Assembly (NCBI RefSeq): GCF_003946695.1
Contig: NZ_RHOX01000018.1
Location: 1 to 43,982, forward strand
Source: Lapidilactobacillus bayanensis
Lineage (GTDB): Bacteria > Bacillota > Bacilli > Lactobacillales > Lactobacillaceae
Direction of reading: 5' to 3'
DNA length: 43,982 nt
The notes beneath the pieces were generated by a model. That model searched no databases. It had not been told where the DNA came from and saw only the letters and a list, made by a program, of their open reading frames with translations. This document shows positions 1-7,399 of the stretch, piece after piece. The number at the start of each line of letters is the position of its first letter. The first letter of the stretch is position 1. A program made the position numbers and the translations under genes.

Positions 1-201
1 TTAATGGTGGTATTCTTATGTTGGGTCATGGAGTTGTCCTTTCTTGAGTTTAGTCACTTTAAGTGTAGGTCTCCATGACCTATTTGTATACTTTTGGTAT
101 AGTTATTTGGTGTTGCACTTGAATTGTAAATCCGGGAAATAAACTTTTTCACATAAACGGCTTAAAAATATTGAGATCTCTTACGCATATTTGCGTAAAA
201 A
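1..201. other. Non-coding end of window downstream of clpP
   Basis: I see no convincing gene here. The stretch holds a perfect 10-bp inverted repeat (24-33 and 71-80, 37-nt loop) and a palindrome, TTACGCA-TATT-TGCGTAA, at 181-198 just beyond the clpP terminator. The first could belong to an element or gene cut by the window edge. Confidence 0.4.
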
Positions 202-230
202 AATAGCCGTCCGGCAACAGACGACTATTC
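202..230 (-). terminator. Rho-independent terminator of clpP
   Basis: Read on the minus strand, AATAGTCGTCTG pairs with CGGACGGCTATT across a 4-nt loop (GU pairs allowed) and runs into seven T. It lies 45 bases after the clpP stop codon, so clpP is a single-gene transcript. Confidence 0.9.
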
Positions 231-274
231 TTGTGACTAATTTTTATCAAGTTCTAAACTGAGACTATCCGCGA

Positions 275-862
275 TTACTTGTCTTGCATATTGGTCATAA
301 TTTGATCAATCAAACCATAATCTTTAGCTTCTTGAGCAGTCATGTAATTATCACGTTCAGTATCTTTTTGAATTGTTTCGATTGATTGACCAGTTGCATC
401 GGCCAAGATCTTATTCATCTTTTTACGCGTCTTTAAAATTTCTTCGGCCGCAATTTCAATTTCAGTTGCTTGACCCTGCGCGCCACCTAATGGTTGGTGA
501 ATCAAAACTGTCGAATTAGGTAAGGCATAACGCTTACCCTTTGTGCCAGCTGCTAATAACACGCTAGCCATTGATGCAGCCATACCAATTGCAATTGTCG
601 AAACGTCGGATTTAATAAAGTTCATTGTATCCATGATTGCTAATCCCGACGTAATCACACCACCAGGAGAGTTGATATAAATTGAAATATCCTTTGTTGA
701 ATCTTGCGCATCTAGGAAAAGTAACTGCGCAATAATTGAGTTAGCTGTCTGATCATTGACTTCACCAGAAAGCATGATGATACGATCTTTTAGCAAACGG
801 GAATAAATATCATAAGCACGTTCGCCACGAGATGTTTGTTCAATAACTGTTGGCACTAGCAT
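275..862 (-). CDS. clpP: ATP-dependent Clp protease proteolytic subunit ClpP
   Basis: ClpP forms the tetradecameric serine-protease chamber that degrades unfolded proteins delivered by Clp ATPases in the cytosol. The 195-residue product has the normal family length. The catalytic triad is visible: Ser97 in GMAASMAS, His122 in VLIHQPLGG and Asp171 in TERDNYM. The start is supported by AAGGAGG placed 7 bases upstream. The gene stands alone, with a strong terminator behind it and a promoter carrying both CtsR and HrcA sites in front, so heat and stress induction is expected. It is host chromosomal, outside the prophage. Confidence 0.98.
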   Translation of the reverse strand: MLVPTVIEQTSRGERAYDIYSRLLKDRIIMLSGEVNDQTANSIIAQLLFLDAQDSTKDISIYINSPGGVITSGLAIMDTMNFIKSDVSTIAIGMAASMASVLLAAGTKGKRYALPNSTVLIHQPLGGAQGQATEIEIAAEEILKTRKKMNKILADATGQSIETIQKDTERDNYMTAQEAKDYGLIDQIMTNMQDK

Positions 863-914
863 AGTATTGCCTCCTTAATTTCATATCTAATAAGTTTAGT
901 CCGGCACCAATATA

Positions 915-941
915 TTAGCACTCAAAGAACTACTTTGCTAA
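915..941 (-). promoter_or_regulatory. CIRCE-like HrcA operator of clpP
   Basis: TTAGCACTC-N9-CTTTGCTAA matches the CIRCE consensus TTAGCACTC-N9-GAGTGCTAA at 15 of 18 positions: the left half is perfect, the right half has three changes. It overlaps the -10 element and predicted start site, which suits repression by HrcA. Confidence 0.75.
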
Positions 942-968
942 TTTAACACATTAGTCAAACTAGGTCAA
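940..968 (-). promoter_or_regulatory. clpP promoter (sigma-A type)
   Basis: On the minus strand TTGACC (963-968) and TAAATT (940-945) are spaced by 17 bases. The start would fall near 933, leaving a leader of about 70 nt that contains the CIRCE-like palindrome. Confidence 0.65.
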
Positions 969-969
969 A
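953..969 (+). promoter_or_regulatory. CtsR operator of clpP
   Basis: AGTCAAA-CTA-GGTCAAA is the tandem heptad recognised by CtsR (consensus RGTCAAANANRGTCAAA, differing only in the spacer). It overlaps the -35 hexamer, the usual position for CtsR repression of clp genes. Confidence 0.85.
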
Positions 970-1305
970 CAATAGAACTCTACTTTTTGCTTTTTATTGA
1001 TAATCTTTACTGACGAGATAATCTCACGCTACGCACAAACTATCCTGCATAACTCACCTTGATATCCAGCATCGAATTATCATTATTAGTGATATTACCA
1101 CTCTTAGCAGAGCTTCCGTTAATGATATGAACTGATGATTATCTGTACACCGATTGCTAAATGTAAATTTCTCTTGAACGGTACGTTAGGCATTTCAATA
1201 AGCGTTTATTGACACGTGATCGTAGTCGACTTGATTTTATCTCTGACAAGGAATGGTACTGATTGAAAGATTGCTTTGTGAGCATTGTTGTTCTTGTGTT
1301 AGGAC
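970..1305. other. Intergenic region with possible decayed coding remnant
   Basis: No intact gene is visible. On the plus strand about 1173-1265 is open and reads like protein (fragment ERYVRHFNKRLLTRDRSRL, ending in TGA), but it has no start or ribosome binding site and stops lie just upstream. It may be the tail of a degraded gene; I cannot assign the family. Confidence 0.3.
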
Positions 1306-1373
1306 CTAGTAGCATTAGGTTTGATACACTATTACTCTTTAGATTAAAAGTGTATCAAACCTAATGCTACTAG
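1306..1373. repeat. Perfect 25-bp inverted repeat at the leader-distal end of the CRISPR array
   Basis: The arm 1306-1330 (begins CTAGTAGCATTAGG, ends GATACACT) is the exact reverse complement of 1349-1373. The 18-nt loop (1331-1348) is the conserved part of a degenerate CRISPR repeat, and the right arm is the start of the last, overlong spacer. Half of the last repeat has thus been replaced by an inverted copy of its neighbouring spacer. Confidence 0.95.
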
Positions 1374-2085
1374 ATCAAATGAGCCAAATCCTGAATTTAC
1401 ATTCAATACTCTTTAGATTAAAAGGAGAGAGCTTTACGGTTTGCCCAAACCAAGCAGAGGATTTACATTCAATACTCTTTAGATTAAAAGCCGGTTGGTG
1501 TGACTGTACCCGATGAGCTTAATTGAATTTACATTCAATACTCTTTAGATTAAAAGCTCTGGCTTACGTTTAGTTTTTCAGCCAGCATTGGCATTTACAT
1601 TCAATACTCTTTAGATTAAAAGAATTGCAGAAGGTAATGCTAAAGTAGCGTCAATTTTATTTACATTCAATACTCTTTAGATTAAAAGGGTGCTAGTTAG
1701 TCATACGCCCGAGAAGTCAGAATTATTTACATTCAATACTCTTTAGATTAAAAGTTAGACCAGCGAACAGCGTCCACGCCTCTATGGATATTTACATTCA
1801 ATACTCTTTAGATTAAAAGTCTGTTGAGCGAGTTTCACGCCCCGAACGTGCAATTATTTACATTCAATACTCTTTAGATTAAAAGCTAGAAAGGTTGTCC
1901 CAGTACCTAGCCTGTGATTCGAATTTACATTCAATACTCTTTAGATTAAAAGCGCTGGTCGGCTTATTTCACGCAGAACGTGAACATTATTTACATTCAA
2001 TACTCTTTAGATTAAAAGTTGCTCCGACTTTGAGCACGTTAATGATGGCTTATGAATTTACATTCAATACTCTTTAGATTAAAAG
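1331..2085 (-). CRISPR. CRISPR array, 11 full repeats plus one degenerate terminal repeat, type I-B-like
   Basis: Eleven identical 30-bp repeats (plus-strand reading ATTTACATTC...GATTAAAAG) start at 1395, 1461, 1527, 1593, 1659, 1725, 1790, 1856, 1923, 1989 and 2056. Spacers are 35-37 nt; the last, next to the degenerate repeat (about 1331-1350), is 44 nt. Read on the minus strand the repeat begins CTTTTAATC and ends GAATGTAAAT, like the 29-nt type I-B repeats of Listeria and Clostridium difficile that begin GTTTTA and end ATGTAAAT. With the degenerate repeat on the left, transcription runs leftward from a leader beyond 2085. No cas gene lies in the window, so the array is an orphan or depends on cas genes elsewhere. 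Confidence 0.97.
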
Positions 2086-2185
2086 ACCACATAGATTTCA
2101 TAGCATTAGATAAGGGTTCAAGTAGCAGAATCTGTCCATCACAACAAAAATTATAAAAAATATTGAGAATATTTCTTTAACTCTA
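2086..2185 (-). promoter_or_regulatory. CRISPR leader with promoter
   Basis: AT-rich sequence abutting the first repeat. On the minus strand a perfect TATAAT lies at 2150-2155 with only a weak -35 (TAAAGA-like) 17 bases upstream. The start would be near 2143, about 58 nt before the first repeat. This fits transcription of the array from right to left. Confidence 0.6.
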
Positions 2186-2233
2186 CTACATGTATCATTT
2201 TATCAGCATTATTCCTATCTGTCGATCTCCACG

Positions 2234-2407
2234 TCAATCAACGGTATCGTACATCGACAGAACAGAACATTGGATCATTTCCATCGCGATATCATTCTTC
2301 CTTTGATCCAGAATACATCTTTTGATCGTCACCTCTGTTGGTTGGTCTGGAAGCGAGTTGCGATCGTTGTCTAATTTAATTTGGACGATATCAGGTTTGT
2401 TTGCCAT
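2234..2407 (-). CDS. Small hypothetical protein (57 aa)
   Basis: An open frame beginning MANKPDIVQIKLDNDRN and ending SMYDTVD, with a good Shine-Dalgarno (GAGGTG, 10 bases upstream). I do not recognise a family; it is charged and soluble with no membrane segment. It lies just upstream of the CRISPR leader on the same strand and outside the prophage core, where cas genes might have been, so it could be a remnant. Its Shine-Dalgarno lies in the 3' arm of an intrinsic terminator hairpin, which makes independent expression uncertain. Confidence 0.45.
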   Translation of the reverse strand: MANKPDIVQIKLDNDRNSLPDQPTEVTIKRCILDQRKNDIAMEMIQCSVLSMYDTVD

Positions 2408-2410
2408 ATA

Positions 2411-2441
2411 AAAAACACCTCACCATTTATTATGATGAGGT
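2411..2441 (-). terminator. Intrinsic terminator overlapping a ribosome binding site
   Basis: The minus-strand RNA pairs ACCTCATCAT with ATGGTGAGGT (one GU pair) and continues GTTTTTTAT. The 3' arm contains the GAGGTG that would serve the 57-aa frame starting at 2407. Confidence 0.65.
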
Positions 2442-2558
2442 AATTTTACCTTGAATAGGTCGTGTTTCACAGACGGTCGGTTATTAACTGCTTACGTTAT
2501 TAACTGCTTACCCACCTACAAAATTACTCTCTTTTCTATCCGATTATAGGCAAGCAAA

Positions 2559-2595
2559 AAGCCTAGGAATCAACATTTGCCAATTCTCTAGGCTT
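2559..2595 (-). terminator. Native terminator of the tRNA operon, displaced by the prophage
   Basis: Minus-strand AAGCCTAG(AGAA)/(TTC)CTAGGCTT forms a stem followed by TTTTTGC. It lies 27 bases left of the left att core. In the uninterrupted chromosome it would follow tRNA-Leu(CAA) directly, so it is the original end of the operon now at 41917-43980. Confidence 0.75.
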
Positions 2596-2621
2596 CTAGC
2601 TTATTTTGAAAATGATGTAAT

Positions 2622-2635
2622 TATACCGGTGATCG
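2622..2635. other. Left att core (14 bp)
   Basis: TATACCGGTGATCG is identical to 41915-41928, the 3' end of tRNA-Leu plus flanking bases. Sequence beyond the core differs on both sides. This is the left phage-chromosome junction. Confidence 0.8.
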
Positions 2636-2687
2636 CAATTTCATAGATTATAAACATATTGATATACATAGGTTTTTCTCTAAAAAC

Positions 2688-2706
2688 GGGTAACTTTGGG
2701 TAACTT
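2688..2706 (+). repeat. Integrase arm-type sites, left arm
   Basis: GGGTAACTT occurs twice with a 10-bp period (2688-2696, 2698-2706). Near-identical GGTTAACTT pairs occur by the right core (41788-41806). Paired repeats in both arms are the expected layout of arm-type sites for a tyrosine integrase. Confidence 0.6.
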
Positions 2707-2730
2707 ACTTATTATAGGTAGAAACACAAA

Positions 2731-2764
2731 AAAGACCGCCACTCTTAATTGAATGGCGGTCTTT
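2731..2764 (-). terminator. Terminator at the end of the late operon
   Basis: An 11-bp stem AAAGACCGCCA/TGGCGGTCTTT with a 12-nt loop, followed on the minus strand by a run of T. It backs up the terminator at 2850-2871 and shares its loop sequence CTCTTAATTGA. Confidence 0.85.
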
Positions 2765-2849
2765 ATCGTGGGCAGACGGTTGACGAGGCCGTCTATTAAT
2801 ACATACAACAAAATGCGTTAAAACAACTTAATTAATTGCAAAAAAATAA

Positions 2850-2871
2850 GCCTACTCTTAATTGAGTAGGC
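2850..2871 (-). terminator. First terminator after the endolysin gene
   Basis: GCCTACTC-N6-GAGTAGGC, followed on the minus strand by TTATTTTTTT. It lies 67 bases past the endolysin stop and closes the late operon. Confidence 0.88.
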
Positions 2872-2937
2872 AAAGAATAGTGAGAGCATCAAAATCTCAC
2901 TTTGATATATTATCAATAATTGTTGTGTTTAACAACG

Positions 2938-4056
2938 TTATTTAACTCGTAGCTTTTGGCCAGCATAGATTAAATTAGCATTCTTCAAGCCATTGAGACT
3001 AACGATTTTAGCAACTGTTGTCTTGTACTTAGCTGCAATTGCTGAAACGTTATCGCCTGATTTTACGGTGTAGTAAGTAGCTGCACCCTTATTGATGACT
3101 GCTTGCACACCGTTGTAGTAAGAACCAAGTAGTTTTTTGCGTGTGTCACCATTTCCGTAGTGACCAGCCTTAGTTTCATTAGCAAGAACAATATTTGTAA
3201 TATTAACTGATGCGCCAGCAAGTTTGCGGTTAACAATAGCTTGAACCCCAGCGGCATACTTACCCAAAAGCTTAGTTCTAGTAGCGCCTGAACTAACCTT
3301 ATTAGCAATGACATCATTAGCCATTTGCTCAAGCAATTTCCCAGCCGTTGAGTAAGTAACGTTGCTTGGTGGTGTACTTGGCTTAGGTGGCGTTACTACA
3401 TTTGCTTTAGCATACGCTTGCCAAGCTTTTTTATCACCATAGAAAACATTTAAATCTAAATACTTATTCATTGGATAACCGCTCAAATGACCAGTAGAAC
3501 AATACTGGAAGATGGCCATATTTGACCATTGCGTTAACGTTCCATATAGTTCACGCGGTTTGTATCCCTCTGCTGGATTACCTGTTCGATTATATTGAGC
3601 TAGCCATAAGCCATGGTTTCCTTTCACAATTGAAGAAAAATCCAAAGCATAATTGCCGGTAACCCATGCAAGGCTTGTATAGAACAACGCTTTATTGCCT
3701 GTTTTAGCATAAACTCGATCTAACCAAGCCTTACCGTCGGCAACACCTGCTGCACTGTGCAAGCTATCACCTGTTTGGTCGTGTTCAAAATCATCAGCAA
3801 GAACTACTTTACCAACATAATTTCCAACGTTTTTTAGAAAGAAGTCAGCTTGACCGATCGGATTACCTTTATGTTGATAATGGTAAAGACCGACAAGCTT
3901 GCCGGCCTTTAATGCTTGATCACACCAAGTTTTCCAATACGGATTAATATAACTAGTACCTTCTGTGACTTTAATAATAACAAAATCGTATTTAACTTTG
4001 TTGAGATTAATTCCTGCTTGATGACTTGCAATATCAATACCGTTTAATGTAACCAT
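2938..4056 (-). CDS. Phage endolysin: GH25 muramidase with CW_7 repeats and LysM
   Basis: Cleaves cell-wall glycan at the end of the lytic cycle. Residues 1-215 form a glycosyl hydrolase 25 lysozyme domain starting NGIDIASHQ (Asp8), with the acidic cluster LADDFEH (Asp88, Asp89, Glu91). A proline-rich linker (about 222-232) leads to two Cpl-7-type wall-binding repeats (about 237-325; signature [12 protein letters not shown]). A LysM domain ends the protein (about 327-372). No signal peptide is seen, so release should need the holin just upstream, whose stop codon overlaps this start (TAATG). Last gene of the late operon. Confidence 0.95.
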   Translation of the reverse strand: MVTLNGIDIASHQAGINLNKVKYDFVIIKVTEGTSYINPYWKTWCDQALKAGKLVGLYHYQHKGNPIGQADFFLKNVGNYVGKVVLADDFEHDQTGDSLHSAAGVADGKAWLDRVYAKTGNKALFYTSLAWVTGNYALDFSSIVKGNHGLWLAQYNRTGNPAEGYKPRELYGTLTQWSNMAIFQYCSTGHLSGYPMNKYLDLNVFYGDKKAWQAYAKANVVTPPKPSTPPSNVTYSTAGKLLEQMANDVIANKVSSGATRTKLLGKYAAGVQAIVNRKLAGASVNITNIVLANETKAGHYGNGDTRKKLLGSYYNGVQAVINKGAATYYTVKSGDNVSAIAAKYKTTVAKIVSLNGLKNANLIYAGQKLRVK

Positions 4057-4271
4057 TACTTCTTACCATCCTTTTTATATTGATTAGAGCTAATCATGAA
4101 TAACGAGCCAGCGAACGTTGCAACTGCTGCAATTGTGGCTGTAATTGTTTCGGTATTAAAACCATAAATAGTACCTAACGTTTGAATCAGAACAACTGCA
4201 GCAGGAACTGCAATAGTCAGACTCCATTTAAGATGGTCATAAACTTTATTTGGTAACTTCATCTTTCTCAT
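4056..4271 (-). CDS. Phage holin (r1t-like)
   Basis: Small membrane protein of 71 residues that opens the cytoplasmic membrane to let the endolysin reach the wall. It begins [11 protein letters not shown], typical of the r1t-type holin family, and has two hydrophobic segments (about 15-34 and 42-60) with a lysine-rich C-terminus. It overlaps the preceding gene by 26 bases and the endolysin start by 1 base, giving a coupled lysis cassette. Confidence 0.85.
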   Translation of the reverse strand: MRKMKLPNKVYDHLKWSLTIAVPAAVVLIQTLGTIYGFNTETITATIAAVATFAGSLFMISSNQYKKDGKK

Positions 4272-4479
4272 CTAACTCCCTTTTTAATTCATCAACTTTA
4301 TCCTCAGCTGCTAACCATTTATTGTGAAAATCATCGCGATCTTTAGCTGCTTGGTTATATAACTTTTCCCATTCTTCTCGCTTAGTTTTGTGACGTGTTA
4401 ACAACCAGGTAACGACAGCTCCAATGGAACCAGATAAAGCGGTGATAATGCCAACCCAATCATTTTGCACCGCTATCAC
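4246..4479 (-). CDS. Small membrane protein of the lysis cassette, TM plus coiled coil
   Basis: The 77-residue product has one N-terminal membrane segment (about 8-27) then a highly charged helix likely to be a coiled coil (residues 30-75, many K/E/D heptads). Proteins of this shape are common between baseplate genes and holins of Gram-positive phages. It may be a holin partner or spanin-like accessory, but I cannot assign a proven role. It overlaps both neighbours. Confidence 0.75.
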   Translation of the reverse strand: MIAVQNDWVGIITALSGSIGAVVTWLLTRHKTKREEWEKLYNQAAKDRDDFHNKWLAAEDKVDELKRELDEKDEVTK

Positions 4480-4849
4480 TCCTTGCAGCTAGAATCATAA
4501 TGATCGCTGTCAAAGCAGCGTTAGAAATCCAAGGCATATCTAGTCCTAAAAAGCACCAATGTAAAAATTGATAAACAGTTAGTACAAAGAAGAAGCCGCC
4601 CGATACTGTCAATAAAATGTGATCCCATCGAATTGAGCGCTGATCATCAAATGCCCACCAGATGAACCCAACGCCAACGAGAATCATTGAAAAACCGATA
4701 ACATTATCATTAGCAACCGTTGTAATAATTCCCGGTGGCCATTGGAATAACGTATCGTGACAAACTAAAAAGAGACCAATGCCGATTTGCACTAGCCCCA
4801 TAACAGTATGAATTGGATTTTTTCCTATACGCTTAAATATTGAAATCAC
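4460..4849 (-). CDS. Polytopic membrane protein of unknown function
   Basis: A 129-residue protein with about four hydrophobic segments (near 15-32, 45-65, 76-95, 105-122) and a basic N-terminus (MISIFKRIGK). It lies between XkdX and the lysis genes and overlaps the next gene by 20 bases. It may be an additional holin-like or superinfection-related membrane protein; I do not recognise the family. Confidence 0.7.
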   Translation of the reverse strand: MISIFKRIGKNPIHTVMGLVQIGIGLFLVCHDTLFQWPPGIITTVANDNVIGFSMILVGVGFIWWAFDDQRSIRWDHILLTVSGGFFFVLTVYQFLHWCFLGLDMPWISNAALTAIIMILAARSDSGAK

Positions 4850-4878
4850 TTCCTTTGTTGCAAGATCAGAAACGCCGA

Positions 4879-5010
4879 CTATGCAGCGTATTCTTCGCCA
4901 GTGATTTCTTTGAATTGATCGGCAGTAATCATTGCAGAGACAACGAACACTTTCATATCCTCAATTTTATAAAGACCCATTTCAAAATACCGTTTAATAT
5001 AGATATACAT
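4879..5010 (-). CDS. XkdX family small tail protein
   Basis: A 43-residue product beginning MYIYIKRYFEMGLYKIEDM and ending ITGEEYAA. This is the typical XkdX layout (short, tyrosine-rich start, Y-x-x-ED-V/M core). XkdX follows the fibre genes in PBSX-type tails; its role is poorly known. A strong GGAGG lies 7 bases upstream. The gene is easily missed because of its length. Confidence 0.85.
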   Translation of the reverse strand: MYIYIKRYFEMGLYKIEDMKVFVVSAMITADQFKEITGEEYAA

Positions 5011-5011
5011 A

Positions 5012-5338
5012 TTAGTTTCCTCCCTTTGCGTTTGCAATTTCTAACATAATTTGTGCGTTGAATTTATCCTGTGCTGCTCTATTAGTAGCATCGGCCATCA
5101 ATAACTGAGCATTGATTTTATCTTGTTCAGTTGGTTGCGTTGGTTCAGGTTCAGGCTGATTAGCCAGCCATTCCTCACGAGTGACGCCTGTCCAATCTGA
5201 ACCGGTAAATGTTAACGGCTCATATAGACCATCTTGTGGTCGAATATCTGTTGCGTTAGCAGGCAATTGATAATCATCATCAACCAACTCTGAATGATCT
5301 AACTGCCGTTGATCGTTGTATAAATAGATTAATTTCAT
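5012..5338 (-). CDS. Tail/baseplate accessory protein (XkdW-like position)
   Basis: A 108-residue acidic protein with a proline/glutamate linker (residues about 62-72, PEPEPTQPTEQ) followed by a helical C-terminus. Position between fibre genes and XkdX matches XkdW-type proteins, which may help fibre attachment or assembly. Recognition rests on order and composition more than on motifs. It has a GGAGGAAC ribosome binding site. Confidence 0.65.
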   Translation of the reverse strand: MKLIYLYNDQRQLDHSELVDDDYQLPANATDIRPQDGLYEPLTFTGSDWTGVTREEWLANQPEPEPTQPTEQDKINAQLLMADATNRAAQDKFNAQIMLEIANAKGGN

Positions 5339-5349
5339 TATGTTCCTCC

Positions 5350-5751
5350 TTAGTTAACAATTGCAGTAATTGAAATTTTAATTGTTGTTTTCGTAATATC
5401 TGCAGATGTTTGAATAAGAATAACGCTTCCGTCATTGTTTAACGAGACATTAGCAATATTCGTTGAATCCCCCGCATTCACAACATAATGCAAATTAGTC
5501 TTTGCATTATTTCTATATACGTTCACAGGTAGTGTTGCAATCACTACATTAGCATCGACTGTCTCAGTTGCGCTAATTGATCCACTAATTTGTACAATGT
5601 TAAAACGCCGTCTAAACTGCATAGTACCTGTGAACGGTGCATTAATAGTAAGAGATACCCAGTTAGTGTCCGCATCAATATTTTTGAAGTTTTGATTAAC
5701 AACTGTATCCCAGTTGGGTTTGCCGTGTTCGATTGGTGTATATGTTGCCAT
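5350..5751 (-). CDS. Putative tail fibre / baseplate protein
   Basis: A 133-residue, beta-rich, threonine/asparagine-rich protein starting MATYTPIEHGKPNWDTVVN, a start seen in fibre-associated phage proteins. It probably contributes to the distal receptor-binding apparatus. It has a clear AGGAGG site and lies between the fibre and the XkdW-like gene. The exact family is not certain. Confidence 0.65.
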   Translation of the reverse strand: MATYTPIEHGKPNWDTVVNQNFKNIDADTNWVSLTINAPFTGTMQFRRRFNIVQISGSISATETVDANVVIATLPVNVYRNNAKTNLHYVVNAGDSTNIANVSLNNDGSVILIQTSADITKTTIKISITAIVN

Positions 5752-5768
5752 GTTTTTTCCTCCTAATT

Positions 5769-6608
5769 TTATTTAAATGTCACATTTTCAGCTCGTATTC
5801 CGACTGTGGAAACGCCGCTTGTGAGATACACCCACTTCTTATCCGAACTTAATGTTGTCGAAATTGTATTGAAATTAAAGTCTGGACAATATTTCTTAAC
5901 CAATTCGTTGTTAACTAAGAATTGTACTGTCCCGTTTGCATTTGTAAATTGCGCTTGAATTGGTACTTCATTTGTTTGCTTAACACCGAAATAACCATCT
6001 CCAGGTTGAGCAACACCAGCACCATATTGATACAAGAAAGCCCTAAACGATGGAAAATCATCATTAGATAGACTTCCTAGGTTTAGATTTCTAGTCGAGC
6101 CAACTGCAGTAAACAAATTTGATTGATCAATTCTTTTGTTTAAATCGTTAATATTATTGATCGTTGCAGTTGCACCTGGATCAACAACTAAATTAACCTG
6201 GTCAGCATTACCAATTTCAGTGTAAATCTTAATGACAACACCAGTCTTTGAAACACCGGTGTCAGCCGGGATATAGCCATTGACCTTAGCGCTAGCTACT
6301 GAGTAGAGAATTTCACTCTTACCAGCTTCCTTGGCATAAAGGCCGATAGTATTGATGTAATAACCGGTCTTAATGCCAGTATTCTCAATGCCACCTTCGG
6401 CTGTAATCGTTGAACTGTTGTTAGCTTTAACCTGAACGGTAGTTGTTTGTTTAACTTCAGCTAATGCCGTTAAACTTGCAAGCTGTGAATCAGCATAAAC
6501 CTTTGTACTTGTTGCAATCTTCGTAAACGTTGCAGTTGTTGAACCTGTCAGCAATTTGGCCATTAAGCTGCGACCTTGTGCAGTGATAACTGATTGTTTG
6601 AACTCCAT
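5769..6608 (-). CDS. Phage tail fibre protein
   Basis: The 279-residue product starts MEFKQSVITAQGRSLMAKLL and has a segment YYINTIGLYAK, both typical of the N-terminal domain of fibre proteins that follow baseplate genes in PBSX- and P2-like phages. A predicted linker coil (about 150-165) separates this from a C-terminal domain that may contact the host surface. It follows the YmfQ/XkdU-like gene with 11 bases between them. Confidence 0.85.
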   Translation of the reverse strand: MEFKQSVITAQGRSLMAKLLTGSTTATFTKIATSTKVYADSQLASLTALAEVKQTTTVQVKANNSSTITAEGGIENTGIKTGYYINTIGLYAKEAGKSEILYSVASAKVNGYIPADTGVSKTGVVIKIYTEIGNADQVNLVVDPGATATINNINDLNKRIDQSNLFTAVGSTRNLNLGSLSNDDFPSFRAFLYQYGAGVAQPGDGYFGVKQTNEVPIQAQFTNANGTVQFLVNNELVKKYCPDFNFNTISTTLSSDKKWVYLTSGVSTVGIRAENVTFK

Positions 6609-6619
6609 GTATTCACCTC

Positions 6620-7399
6620 CTAATTAATTTCTACTATTTCTGTGATGACTTGATGTTGATCAACATCACTATCATTTTTAATACTGCTACTATCATGATA
6701 GTCAGCAGTCAATAACTGGCTCATAGTTGAGACATTGACATTAGCGGTTAATATTGTTGATTGAACGTCAACTGAGCCAATATAATCTCCTGTAATTATT
6801 TGGTTTAAAGTTGGAATATCAGCGTTAGACATCTTAACAATTGATTTGATTTCAGTTGAATCATTATAGTCTTGCGTTATTGTGACCACTTCAGTTGGTA
6901 CAACACCGCTGGCCATAAAGATATTACCGGTCGATTTACCGTTAAAATTATTACTCATTTCAAGAACTAAATTAGCAGGCAATATCTGATTCAAAAAAGT
7001 ATCAAGTTGCGCCATCTCTCCTTGTTTTTCGAGCTGAGTATTAATGACTAACTGATACCTATCGTTAATCAATTTAACTGTTGATTTAGGATCTAAGCTC
7101 AAAAGGACTTCTCGTAAATAGCGCATTGTATACGGCCGATACATTGATAAGAACATCAACAATCTGAAACGACGCATTTCGATTGAATCGCCGTTATCAG
7201 CTTTTAAACCGTACATCTCTTCAAAAATTGAAAGTCCTTGACTATCAGCGATTGAAATGAATTCATTAGCTTCAACCTGATCAACAATTCGTTGTAATTC
7301 ATCAAGTTGCGGTTGTTCAACTGACGTCAATTCGTGCATTTCGTAGATGCCGTCATAGTAATCTGGCAACAAGTCGGTTAGCCTAATTAATTGGCTCAT
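6620..7399 (-). CDS. Baseplate protein, YmfQ/XkdU-like
   Basis: Baseplate wedge component that follows the gpJ-like protein in contractile tails. The first 150 residues (LIRLTDLLPDYYDGIYEM ... MRRFRLLMFLSMYRPYT) match the YmfQ/DUF2313 pattern. The C-terminal 100 residues are repetitive, with three copies of a motif like Q-I/L-I/L-T-(A/G)-D-Y around 165-245. It overlaps the upstream gene by 17 bases. Confidence 0.85.
   Translation of the reverse strand: MSQLIRLTDLLPDYYDGIYEMHELTSVEQPQLDELQRIVDQVEANEFISIADSQGLSIFEEMYGLKADNGDSIEMRRFRLLMFLSMYRPYTMRYLREVLLSLDPKSTVKLINDRYQLVINTQLEKQGEMAQLDTFLNQILPANLVLEMSNNFNGKSTGNIFMASGVVPTEVVTITQDYNDSTEIKSIVKMSNADIPTLNQIITGDYIGSVDVQSTILTANVNVSTMSQLLTADYHDSSSIKNDSDVDQHQVITEIVEIN

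Noticed and set aside
1351-2055. Spacers targeting the resident prophage
   Set aside because: By eye only short chance matches were seen (for example CTTTGAGCACGT near 19707); no full-length match found, though a computed search is needed to be sure.
1895-2077. 60-aa plus-strand frame across the CRISPR array
   Set aside because: It translates repeats and spacers; the repeated LHSILFRLK is the CRISPR repeat, not a protein.
1331-2085. Type II-A CRISPR (36-bp repeat, 30-bp spacer)
   Set aside because: Only 30 bases are conserved between units and spacers are 35-37 nt; no tracrRNA-like anti-repeat or cas9 is present.
2773-2793. AGACGG...CCGTCT hairpin as a further terminator
   Set aside because: No T run follows on either strand; two good terminators already flank it.
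4840-5049. 69-aa plus-strand frame opposite the XkdX-like gene
   Set aside because: Shadow of XkdX, which has a strong ribosome site and family match on the minus strand.
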